In this document: one piece after another, positions 35,461-41,519 of the stretch
How the letters are laid out: every line of letters begins with the position of its first letter
Position numbering within the stretch: position 1 is the stretch's first letter
Virus record (IMG/VR): IMGVR_UViG_3300037502_002518
Coordinates: 69,712-116,838 of that record
Reading direction: 5' to 3' (one strand)
Source of the DNA: a virus
DNA length: 47,127 nucleotides
The notes under the pieces: generated by a model
Told to the model about the DNA's origin: nothing
The model's database searches: none
What the model saw: only the letters and a program-made list of their open reading frames with translations
Made by a program: the position numbers and the translations under genes

Positions 35461-35494
35461 TTAATAATAAAAAATCCTACAGGTGTAGGATTTT
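35461..35494 (-). terminator. intrinsic terminator of the tRNA/RNA cluster
   Basis: On the minus strand AAAATCCTACA pairs with its complement and is followed by TTTTTTATTATTAAAAT. It lies 32 bp after the 3' end of the tRNA-Arg gene and before the YonK-like gene, so it ends transcription of the stable-RNA cluster. Confidence 0.82.
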
Positions 35495-35526
35495 GATTAA
35501 ATATATTTATAATGTATGTTTATTAG

Positions 35527-35836
35527 CGCCCCATAGATGACTCGAACATCTGACCCACGCTTTAGCTTACCAACTACAGTTTTCACTGCCATTTTAGTGT
35601 TTGTGGTCTGGACTATAACTTCATCATTTCAGATGCGACACGTTTAGTCTCTACGGAATCTCAATCAATAGTCTTACCTGCATAAGCCATTCAAACTATC
35701 TCGTTTCCTCGGTATTTCCATCAGCATTACCTGTTAAGGTTTCACCGATACGGTGTCGTGCATTTCATAAGTTGCTTTTCCCTATGAAAGCTCCTATAAT
35801 TGAAGAGCGTTGCTCTATCCACTGAGCTAATGGGGC
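35527..35836 (-). tRNA. tRNA-Arg(UCU) interrupted by a group I intron
   Basis: The exons at 35803-35836 and 35527-35565 join into a 73-nt tRNA. Acceptor stem GCCCCAT pairs with ATGGGGC; the D arm is GCTC-AGTGGATA-GAGC; the anticodon stem is ACGCT/AGCGT with loop CTTCTAA; the T arm is AGATG-TTCGAGT-CATCT; the discriminator is G. The anticodon TCT reads AGA/AGG, and the A in the D loop is normal for arginine tRNAs. The anticodon arm closely resembles E. coli argU. CCA is not encoded. The 237-nt intron splits the anticodon between positions 34 and 35, so no functional tRNA forms without splicing. Confidence 0.9.
35566..35802 (-). ncRNA. group I self-splicing intron (237 nt) in tRNA-Arg
   Basis: The intron follows a U in the anticodon loop and ends in G, as group I introns do. 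The 5' exon end GCTCTT can pair with the intron segment AGGAGC (P1). The conserved P7 strands are visible: AGAGACTAAACG (R side, near 35639-35652) and AAGTTATAGTCC (S side, near 35609-35621), forming the guanosine-binding helix GACTA/TAGTC. There is no room for a homing endonuclease. The exact splice points are inferred from the tRNA fold; P1 would place a U-A rather than the usual U-G pair at the cut, so a 1-nt shift is possible. Confidence 0.85.
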
Positions 35837-36149
35837 TTGATAAATTAATGCTATCTCGACTCGAAAAGCTACTTATGCCCCTTATCAAAGTTAAGTCAAG
35901 TATAGCCCTCTGCCTACTTAACTAGTATTTCAACAGAAGTTTTTTGTGGCATCTTATTTCAGCGACTCATCGCTTGATAAACTTGTGGTCAACAGTCTAT
36001 ATTCTTAACATAGCTATATTAGTTTGTTTAATTAAGAATAAGACCTACACAAGAGCGTGTGACCTATCTTGGTACGCTACTTATTGTAAGCGTGATAGGT
36101 ACTATTTGAGCCAGACCTCTTTTTAGTCGCATATCTGGTAGCGACAAAT
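35837..36149 (-). other. structured non-coding stretch between tRNAs
   Basis: This 313-bp gap has no credible reading frame but several nested inverted repeats on the minus strand: ACCTATC...GATAGGT enclosing ACGCTTAC...GTAGCGT; GTCTTATTCTTAA with TTAAGAATATAGAC; AGTTAAG...CTTAACT; AGCGA-N4-TCGCT; and GTCGC...GCGAC. This density suggests one or more structured RNAs in the tRNA transcript (degenerate tRNAs, an intron remnant or an unknown RNA). I could not fit a canonical tRNA, RNase P or tmRNA here. Confidence 0.5.
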
Positions 36150-36220
36150 CAAGAGCAATAGGATTTGAACCTATATGGCTGGTTTTTGAGACCAGAATCT
36201 TACCATTAGATGATGCCCTT
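36150..36220 (-). tRNA. tRNA with CAA anticodon and tRNA-Trp-like body
   Basis: This is a 71-nt canonical cloverleaf: acceptor AAGGGCA/TGCTCTT, D arm ATCT-AATGGTA-AGAT, anticodon arm CTGGT-CTCAAAA-ACCAG, 4-nt variable loop, T arm ATAGG-TTCAAAT-CCTAT and discriminator G. The anticodon is CAA (would read UUG, leucine), but the variable loop is short, unlike leucine tRNAs. A1-U72, G73 and overall sequence resemble bacterial tRNA-Trp, whose loop is CTCCAAA. It is either a Trp tRNA altered at position 35 or an unusual Leu tRNA. CCA is not encoded. Confidence 0.8.
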
Positions 36221-36224
36221 ATAT

Positions 36225-36295
36225 TGGACTCGGAGAATTCTGACATCTCACCTTTTCCCTTTTTGGGGACTGCTCTTCCTTTAAGCTACGAGTCC
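36225..36295 (-). tRNA. tRNA-like gene with defective arms (possible pseudo-tRNA)
   Basis: A perfect 7-bp acceptor stem (GGACTCG/CGAGTCC, then A) encloses 71 nt, with a plausible D arm (GCTT-AAAGGAA-GAGC). The anticodon arm folds only as TCCC-CAAAAA-GGGA with a six-base loop lacking U33, and the T arm (GAGAT-GTCAGAA-TTCTC) lacks the TTC signature and has a mismatch. This looks like a decayed tRNA or a tRNA mimic. No anticodon can be assigned. Confidence 0.45.
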
Positions 36296-36385
36296 AGAAT
36301 AGCCATGAGCCACATGGCTTAATCTAACCGATTAGTCGGTCGGTTTACTTATTATCCGATGAGGAATAACGCATTTTAACGACTG
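36296..36385 (-). other. spacer with two hairpins in the tRNA region
   Basis: This 90-bp gap contains AGCCATG-N5-CATGGCT and AACCGA-N8-TCGGTT, plus a TTATTCC/GGATAA fold. It does not fit a cloverleaf. It may be a processing spacer or a heavily altered tRNA. Confidence 0.4.
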
Positions 36386-36470
36386 AGTGTAGTGCAATGG
36401 GTCGAACATTGCAACTCAACATCTATAGGCTAGCCATGATGTTGCGCTTTTCCAATTAAGCTAACCACAC
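36386..36470 (-). tRNA. aberrant tRNA-like gene with enlarged anticodon loop
   Basis: The acceptor stem GTGTGGT/ACTACAC, D arm GCTT-AATTGGAA-AAGC and T arm CAATG-TTCGACC-CATTG (extendable by one G-C pair) are good. The anticodon arm, however, is a 7-bp stem CAACATC/GATGTTG with a 14-nt loop containing GGCTAGCC, about 11 nt more than normal, and the discriminator would be U. It may be a tRNA with an 11-nt insertion in the anticodon loop, a tRNA mimic or a pseudogene. I assign no amino acid. Confidence 0.45.
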
Positions 36471-36481
36471 ATGATATTATT

Positions 36482-36549
36482 AAAACCTCGCCCACTTTAA
36501 TCATATTATATGCCCTTGCAAGAGCCTTTGGAAAGTGGGGGAGGATTTT
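36482..36549 (-). terminator. long hairpin between the PhoH-like gene and the tRNA cluster
   Basis: AAAACCTCGCCCACTTT pairs almost perfectly with AAAGTGGGGGAGGATTTT across a 33-nt loop. On the minus strand the stem ends in GAGGTTTTAATAATAT, so it may terminate the PhoH operon. The loop contains TATAAT (36505-36510) with only a poor -35 (TTTCCA), so it may also hold a tRNA-cluster promoter. Confidence 0.55.
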
Positions 36550-36578
36550 AAAATAAGTTATAAGTTAATTCATTTTTG

Positions 36579-37250
36579 TCACCAAGTTAGTTCATCTGCG
36601 TGATTTGCAATGTCACCTCTAAAGTTAACATTCAATTCACAAGATGATGCATAATTCTTTTGTTCATAATGTTTGATGTATGGCTCAAATCCACTTTTTC
36701 TAGGGTCTGGTAAATCACATTGACCACTGTGACCAATAACAATAACTTTACAATTATCATGGATTCTTGTTAGAATCTTTTTCAAGTCACCTCTTGTGAA
36801 GTTTTGAGACTCATCTATTACTACAACTTTATTAATTAGGTTAATACCTCTTGCAAAAACATGAGGCATTGCTGTCACCCAAGCTTTATCAAACTGTTCT
36901 TTTGTCATAAAATCTGACTTGATAGCTTGCATTGGGTTCTCATCAATATTTACTAATGCATCTTTTAAAGGTACTAGATAAGCTTCATTCTTTTCTTCTT
37001 GTCCACCTTTTCTGAATCCCATTTTGTCTTCTTCGATTGGACTAAAGATATAAACTAACTCATCTTGTGAATACCTATCATCTTGAACGATGATGTTTGC
37101 ACTAGCAATTGCTAAACTAGTTTTACCTGTTCCAGAACGTGCATTTACAAATACCATCTTTTTATCAAAGATAGCATCGACATAATGTCTTTGCTCATCT
37201 GTCATTGTCTTTGCCATTCCAAAGAACATATTATCTTTATCTAGAGGCAT
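36579..37250 (-). CDS. phoH: PhoH-like P-loop ATPase (223 aa)
   Basis: This is a single-domain PhoH-family NTPase. Walker A is NARSGTGKTS (about residues 37-46), Walker B VVVIDESQNFT (about 143-153) with the family's DESQN, and HSGQCDLPD follows as sensor/arginine-region motif. A conserved MPHVFARGI segment lies between. PhoH-like proteins are common in phages; proposed roles are RNA/DNA helicase-like functions or phosphate-stress responses, but the true substrate is not settled. TGGAG precedes the ATG. It lies 69 bp after the HU gene, with a hairpin between. Confidence 0.88.
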   Translation of the reverse strand: MPLDKDNMFFGMAKTMTDEQRHYVDAIFDKKMVFVNARSGTGKTSLAIASANIIVQDDRYSQDELVYIFSPIEEDKMGFRKGGQEEKNEAYLVPLKDALVNIDENPMQAIKSDFMTKEQFDKAWVTAMPHVFARGINLINKVVVIDESQNFTRGDLKKILTRIHDNCKVIVIGHSGQCDLPDPRKSGFEPYIKHYEQKNYASSCELNVNFRGDIANHADELTW

Positions 37251-37275
37251 CCGCTCAACTCCAGTATGTTATTTT

Positions 37276-37301
37276 GTGGTTCTAGAGTTAACTAGAACCA
37301 C
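37276..37301. repeat. 10-bp inverted repeat between HU and PhoH genes
   Basis: GTGGTTCTAG pairs with CTAGAACCAC across AGTTAA. No U-run follows on either strand, so it may be an RNA processing/stability hairpin or operator between the HU and PhoH genes. Confidence 0.55.
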
Positions 37302-37319
37302 TTATGTTTTGATATGTTA

Positions 37320-37610
37320 TTAGTTGACTGCGTTTTTGATTCGGCTTAATGTTTTAGCACGAACACGCATTTTTTCTGGAATGTCAATCGCTTCACCAGT
37401 TTGTGGATTACGACCTGTTGTAGCTTCTGCTTTAGTTGTGATAAACTGTACAACACCTTGGAATTCAAGTTTGTCGCCATCTTCCATTTCTGATACAACA
37501 TCTACGATGTGGTCAAAAACATTGTTTGTAGCTTCCTTTGCTTCCTTGATTGTTAAACCTTTTGCCTCTGCTAAACTGCGCACGAATTGTTCTTTACCTA
37601 ATTTTGCCAT
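37320..37610 (-). CDS. HU-family DNA-binding protein (96 aa)
   Basis: This is a typical HU/IHF-family protein: the N-terminal helices (GKEQFVRSLAEAKGLTIKEA), the EFQGVVQF strand and the beta-arm signature GRNPQTGEAIDI are all present, at the usual ~90-aa length. It binds and bends DNA as a homodimer, which may serve replication, recombination by the two tyrosine recombinases or repression. SPbeta also encodes an HU relative (yonN). AAAGGAG precedes the ATG, and a promoter-like pair lies upstream (37645-37672). Confidence 0.94.
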   Translation of the reverse strand: MAKLGKEQFVRSLAEAKGLTIKEAKEATNNVFDHIVDVVSEMEDGDKLEFQGVVQFITTKAEATTGRNPQTGEAIDIPEKMRVRAKTLSRIKNAVN

Positions 37611-37644
37611 AATGTTAATTTCTCCTTTTTCTCTTGTGATTTTT

Positions 37645-37672
37645 ATAATAACCAGACTATTTTATCTGGCAA
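37645..37672 (-). promoter_or_regulatory. HU promoter with overlapping palindrome
   Basis: On the minus strand TTGCCA (-35), 16 bp, TATTAT (-10). The spacer and -35 contain the palindrome CCAGA-N8-TCTGG (37652-37669), laid out like the AGCCA-N7-TGGCT motif at other promoters here, so the HU gene may be under the same repressor. Confidence 0.5.
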
Positions 37673-37723
37673 CTACCTAAATAAAAACTAATTTCTTTCT
37701 TGTAGAAAATTTTAATTTTTCTA

Positions 37724-37775
37724 CCCCTCTATTACTAATAGTCACTTCTAGAGCAAAATGTGACGTTTTTTATCC
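37724..37775. repeat. 52-bp direct repeat, copy 2
   Basis: Same 52-bp element as 6902-6953, same orientation, ungapped, about 44/52 identical, and with the same GTCAC-N14-GTGAC dyad. The five bases that form the ribosome-binding site in copy 1 differ here, so only a 22-codon GTG frame without a start signal follows. It lies between the zinc-ribbon regulator and the HU promoter. Confidence 0.8.
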
Positions 37776-37792
37776 AAGAATTTTTTCGAGGG

Positions 37793-38902
37793 CTATTTCG
37801 ACTTGGATTTTACACATGATTTGCATGTATCCCTTAATTGACCATTTTCTCTTGTTGGGAAATTTTTATTTGTAGCCAGCTTGACTTGACTACAAATGTT
37901 GCATGTTTTGTAACTTCCCTTTAAGAAGTATGTGTAAGCCCAATCTTCTTTCATGCCTTTGTATGTTTCTACAATCTTTTCTGGAATTACTTTTGATACA
38001 ATCTTAGATATTTGGAATCGAGAATACTCTTTTCCAAACTTGCTTAATACTAAATCAATAATCTCTTTTTGTTTTAGTCCATGAGCATTTGCATCCAGTA
38101 TTTCTAAAGTTTCTTCATCAAATTCGCAATTATCTATGATATTGTCAAATGACATCATTACAAGCTTTAAATAGCCAAATGTGTCATTCTTTGAGTTTTT
38201 CTTAAACTCATGATAGTAGTTCAGCAAGACTTTTACAGTTTCTATGTCGTCAAATCTGACGAAACTTAAAGCAGAATCATCTCTTTCAGTTCGTGTTACA
38301 CTGTTGAATGAAACATATTTTTTAAGTGAGTTTTTAACTGCCAATTCGTCCTTCTGTATATCTGTTCGAATCCATTTTAATCTTTTAACTTCTGTATCAG
38401 ATATTTCTTCTCCAGATAATGTTTTCTTAGTTTTAATCATTTTTGATAAGTTCTTTATTGCCTTGCCAGTTTCTTCTAACTCTTTAAATTCTTTTCTGTC
38501 TTGCTTTGTTACTCTAAATTGTGGCTTACTATATCTTACTTTTTGCTCACCATTGAATGAGTCATAGTCTGCTTGCTTTGACATTTTTACTTCTCTTCTT
38601 TTGTTTCTAGTTTTCTTACTTTCTGTAATAATATCGCTTCTATCTTTTTGTTTTCCTTCTTTTTCTCTTTCTCTATCTTCTTTATCTTTAGCATATATTA
38701 AGTAATCTGCTACCTTTTCTAAATCTACACATACACTATTTGATTCGCTTGTAAGCGATGTTTTTTTGAGATGTGGGTTGAATTTTTCTGTAAAATAACA
38801 TCCAAACTCTTCACCATATTCTTCTGCAATATTATTTACAAGTTTTTTTCTATCTTCTAAATTATCTAGATTGTAATTCAACCTTTCTGACATCTTAAGC
38901 AT
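37793..38902 (-). CDS. putative early regulator: helical protein with HTH and C-terminal zinc ribbon (369 aa)
   Basis: The segment near residues 265-305 (AHGLKQKEIIDLVLSKFGKE, then FQISKIVSKVIP) looks like a helix-turn-helix of the sigma/terminase type. The C-terminus is a zinc ribbon with cysteines at about 334, 337, 360 and 363, matching that of the small-terminase candidate. Residues ~65-190 are basic and largely helical. I start it at the ATG at 38902, which has GTGGAG 8 nt upstream; longer starts lack a ribosome-binding site. Its own promoter has a long structured leader. A role as DNA-binding early/late regulator is inference. Confidence 0.75.
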   Translation of the reverse strand: MLKMSERLNYNLDNLEDRKKLVNNIAEEYGEEFGCYFTEKFNPHLKKTSLTSESNSVCVDLEKVADYLIYAKDKEDREREKEGKQKDRSDIITESKKTRNKRREVKMSKQADYDSFNGEQKVRYSKPQFRVTKQDRKEFKELEETGKAIKNLSKMIKTKKTLSGEEISDTEVKRLKWIRTDIQKDELAVKNSLKKYVSFNSVTRTERDDSALSFVRFDDIETVKVLLNYYHEFKKNSKNDTFGYLKLVMMSFDNIIDNCEFDEETLEILDANAHGLKQKEIIDLVLSKFGKEYSRFQISKIVSKVIPEKIVETYKGMKEDWAYTYFLKGSYKTCNICSQVKLATNKNFPTRENGQLRDTCKSCVKSKSK

Positions 38903-38925
38903 ATTGACAACTCCACACATTTTAA

Positions 38926-39020
38926 TTTGTAGTAAGGAATTAGAGCTTGTAACTAAGGAGGTCACATGAGCAAAAAACAAGAAGGGTGGGGGTTTCTTAT
39001 GTCCTAACCCTTACTACAAA
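38926..39020 (-). promoter_or_regulatory. leader of the zinc-ribbon gene with 12-bp inverted repeat
   Basis: TTTGTAGTAAGG at the expected 5' end of the transcript (near 39010-39021) is exactly complementary to CCTTACTACAAA just before the coding start (near 38928-38939). The long-range stem encloses about 70 nt, including AAACCCCCACCC. This may control translation or transcription elongation of the regulator gene. Confidence 0.6.
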
Positions 39021-39023
39021 TAT

Positions 39024-39053
39024 AGTATAGCATTTTATTTAGCTTTTGGTCAA
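39024..39053 (-). promoter_or_regulatory. promoter of the zinc-ribbon regulator gene with operator-like spacer
   Basis: On the minus strand TTGACC (-35, 39048-39053), 18 bp, TATACT (-10, 39024-39029) with an extended TGC. The spacer reads AGCTAAATAAAATGC, almost the same as the spacer of the recD2-proximal promoter, suggesting a shared repressor site between -35 and -10. Confidence 0.78.
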
Positions 39054-39059
39054 ATTTTT

Positions 39060-41270
39060 CTAAATCGACTTACTTAAGAACGTGTTTCTCTTTGATGATT
39101 TATCTGTTCTTATAGCATGGTTTAATGCTTTCAACTCAGAAACCAAGAAAAGATATTTTTCTGCTCTTGTTTTGCCAGTATATAATAACTGTCTATTTAA
39201 GAGAATGAATGACGAATAATCAACTGCAAGAACAACATTCTCCCAACTACTACCTTGTGATTTATGAATAGTTAAAGCATAACCTAAGTCAATTTGTTTC
39301 ATCTCTTCACGTTTAAACGTTACTTCCCCAACTGTTTCAAAGTTAATAACTATTTCTCCTTCTCCTGTGGCATCAATATGCTCAATGATACCCAAAGTAC
39401 CATTAAACACCCCTTTGTCATAGTTATTACCGTTAATGATGACTTTATCGTCTTCCATAAACACTTGTTTCCCCATGGTTATCTTGTTTTTGTGTGGAAC
39501 ATATTCTGGGTCTCTGTTAAAAATGACCTGTAATTCTTTGTTTAAATTACTTGTTGACAAGTCCCCACGCTTCTTCATTGCAACTAAAACTTGAAAGTCC
39601 ATTATGTCACCCTTGTATTTTTTTGCAATCTGGATAACTTTCTTGTAAACATTATCTGGATTTTGATACGGAAAATGATATAAATCTTTTAAATCACCAA
39701 TAATTTGAGAGTCATAATTGTCTTTGTCTGTAAAGTGCTTACCATCTCTCACTTTATTTGCTGATGATAATATTCCAGAGGCTTGAGCCTGTCTGTGAAC
39801 CTTTGTTAGTTCTACAGATGGAATCAAATCGCTATTTATTAAGTCATTCAGTACATTCCCTGCTCCAATGGCTTCTAATTGCCCTGTGTCACCTGTAATG
39901 ATTAACTTAGCACCGTCTTTAACAGCTCTAAGGAGAATGTAAAACAGCTCTGTATTCACCATTGATGCTTCATCTAGGAAGATAATATCGAAAAACGTTT
40001 TATTATTTGCATCGTATCCCCAACCTCTTGTTGGATTATAAGCTAACATTCTATGAATTGTCATAGCTTCTAGGTCTGTTGCCTCTTTGATTCTTTGAGA
40101 TGCTTTACCACTTAAGGCACAAGCTCCGTACTCTTTAGCTTCTGGCTTTGTTGATGCTTGTAATACAGCCATAATGCCACGAACGAGAGATGATTTACCA
40201 GAACCTGCTTTACCACTTACAACTACAACATTGTTTGTGATTGACATCTTAATTGCTTGTATTTGCTCCTCTGTGAATTCAAACCCTTGAGCTTTTTCTG
40301 CCCCTTTAATGGCTTCTAAAGTCTTATCCTTATCAAACTCAAAATGTGACTCTGAGTTAAGCAATCTTTCTAGGTTTGACTTGATTTCATCTTCGTAAAA
40401 CTTATATTTTTTTCGATAAACAATGTTTCCATCTACTTTAAAATCTGTGAATTTATCACCCTTGAGGAAGTCTTCAATCTCTTTTAGACCTACACTTGTT
40501 AAATCCATAATGCGTTTCACTAGTGTCGTAATTTTAATCCAAGAGTGACCGTTGTTTGCTTCTTCTTCTAAGCTGAATGTTGCACATGATTCAAGTCTAT
40601 GTGGACTATTGTATTCAACTCCCATTGACAATGCTATTTGGTCTACTTTTTTAAATCCAAAACCATCAACTTCAGTTAGGACATATGGGTTTTCGTTAAT
40701 TTTTTGAAGTAGTATATCTGGCGAACCGTACTTGTCTGATAGTCGCTTCACTGCGCTGTATGGGATGCCATACTTAGCTGTCAGTTCAACAATCGCTCGT
40801 TGATATTTCTTGTTGTCTTTAATTTTCTGTTTGATTCTTTCAATGGTTGATTCGCCAATTCCTTTGAGCAATGATAAGTCAACTTTGTTTTGTTCGATAA
40901 GTTCAACCAAGTTGCTATCTGGATAAGCATCGATGAATGTCTCCATTTGCTTTTCTGTCAACAACGACTTCAAGAAGTTTACTTGGTCTTCGCTTGTCGA
41001 GAACATCTCTTGGTAAATGCTTTTTACTTGGTATTGTAAACCAAACTTTGGATGCTTGGTCTCTTCGACAACTGCGATGTACTGACTTGTTTGATTTAAC
41101 TTAGGCATGCTACCTACGATGTTGATTTCTCCTGTTGACAAATAATTGCTGTCGTTTATGTTTTCCTTGTTCTCAGAGTCCTCTAAGACGATTGCTGAGT
41201 AGATACCAAAGCTTGAGTCCTCTGAGTAGAACTTCTGAAAGCTTGGCTTCACCTTTAATTCAAATTCCAT
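39060..41270 (-). CDS. recD2: RecD2-type DNA helicase (736 aa)
   Basis: This superfamily 1B helicase acts 5'-3' on DNA. The N-terminal ~220 residues include the RecD2-specific helix-hairpin-helix region (LLKGIGESTIERIKQKI, then EVDGFGFKKVDQIA). The helicase core has Walker A VVSGKAGSGKSSL (about 351-363), motif Ia ALSGKASQRI, motif II IIFLDEASMV (about 430-438), motif III ITGDTGQLEAIG, motif IV HRQAQASG and the C-terminal motifs YALTIHKSQGSSW and YTGKTRAEKYLFLV. It likely serves phage replication/recombination. Two promoters lie upstream, one bearing an operator-like palindrome. GGGAAGGGG precedes the ATG. Confidence 0.95.
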   Translation of the reverse strand: MEFELKVKPSFQKFYSEDSSFGIYSAIVLEDSENKENINDSNYLSTGEINIVGSMPKLNQTSQYIAVVEETKHPKFGLQYQVKSIYQEMFSTSEDQVNFLKSLLTEKQMETFIDAYPDSNLVELIEQNKVDLSLLKGIGESTIERIKQKIKDNKKYQRAIVELTAKYGIPYSAVKRLSDKYGSPDILLQKINENPYVLTEVDGFGFKKVDQIALSMGVEYNSPHRLESCATFSLEEEANNGHSWIKITTLVKRIMDLTSVGLKEIEDFLKGDKFTDFKVDGNIVYRKKYKFYEDEIKSNLERLLNSESHFEFDKDKTLEAIKGAEKAQGFEFTEEQIQAIKMSITNNVVVVSGKAGSGKSSLVRGIMAVLQASTKPEAKEYGACALSGKASQRIKEATDLEAMTIHRMLAYNPTRGWGYDANNKTFFDIIFLDEASMVNTELFYILLRAVKDGAKLIITGDTGQLEAIGAGNVLNDLINSDLIPSVELTKVHRQAQASGILSSANKVRDGKHFTDKDNYDSQIIGDLKDLYHFPYQNPDNVYKKVIQIAKKYKGDIMDFQVLVAMKKRGDLSTSNLNKELQVIFNRDPEYVPHKNKITMGKQVFMEDDKVIINGNNYDKGVFNGTLGIIEHIDATGEGEIVINFETVGEVTFKREEMKQIDLGYALTIHKSQGSSWENVVLAVDYSSFILLNRQLLYTGKTRAEKYLFLVSELKALNHAIRTDKSSKRNTFLSKSI

Positions 41271-41313
41271 GTTGTTCTTTTCCCCTTCCCTGTCTTGCGC
41301 TTGTTATATTTAC

Positions 41314-41343
41314 ATCATAGCATTTTATTTGGCTCTTGGTCAA
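41314..41343 (-). promoter_or_regulatory. recD2 proximal promoter with palindromic operator in the spacer
   Basis: On the minus strand TTGACC (41338-41343), 18 bp, TATGAT (41314-41319) with extended TGC. The spacer is AGCCAAATAAAATGCT, a near-palindrome (41319-41334). The same spacer is conserved at the promoter of the zinc-ribbon gene, so binding there would block polymerase. Confidence 0.8.
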
Positions 41344-41375
41344 GTGTTTTGTTTAAAATTTATGTATTTGATTAA

Positions 41376-41405
41376 ATTATAGCATAAATACCATCAAAAC
41401 GTCAA
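41376..41405 (-). promoter_or_regulatory. recD2 distal promoter
   Basis: On the minus strand TTGACG, 18 bp, TATAAT with an extended TGC before it. It lies 62 bp upstream of the proximal promoter and only 29 bp from the divergent plus-strand promoter, so the two compete for space. Confidence 0.72.
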
Positions 41406-41433
41406 AAAACCAGCAAAAAACTGAATAAAACAC

Positions 41434-41462
41434 TTGTTTTTGATGAAAAATCATGCTATAAT
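41434..41462 (+). promoter_or_regulatory. promoter of the plus-strand repressor-like recombinase gene
   Basis: TTGTTT (41434-41439), 17 bp, TATAAT (41457-41462) with an extended TGC. The spacer contains the dyad TGAT-GAAAA-ATCA, a possible autoregulatory site. It is divergent from the recD2 promoters. Confidence 0.82.
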
Positions 41463-41519
41463 TTATATATAATCAATAAAATATATATAAAACTTACAAT
41501 AACAAAGGAGATGTTAAGC

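Noticed and set aside
35990-36045. Second group I intron, because TATAGACTG resembles the P7 S strand.
   Set aside because: The segment is better explained by a simple long hairpin with GTCTTATTCTTAA, and no matching R strand or flanking tRNA halves were found.
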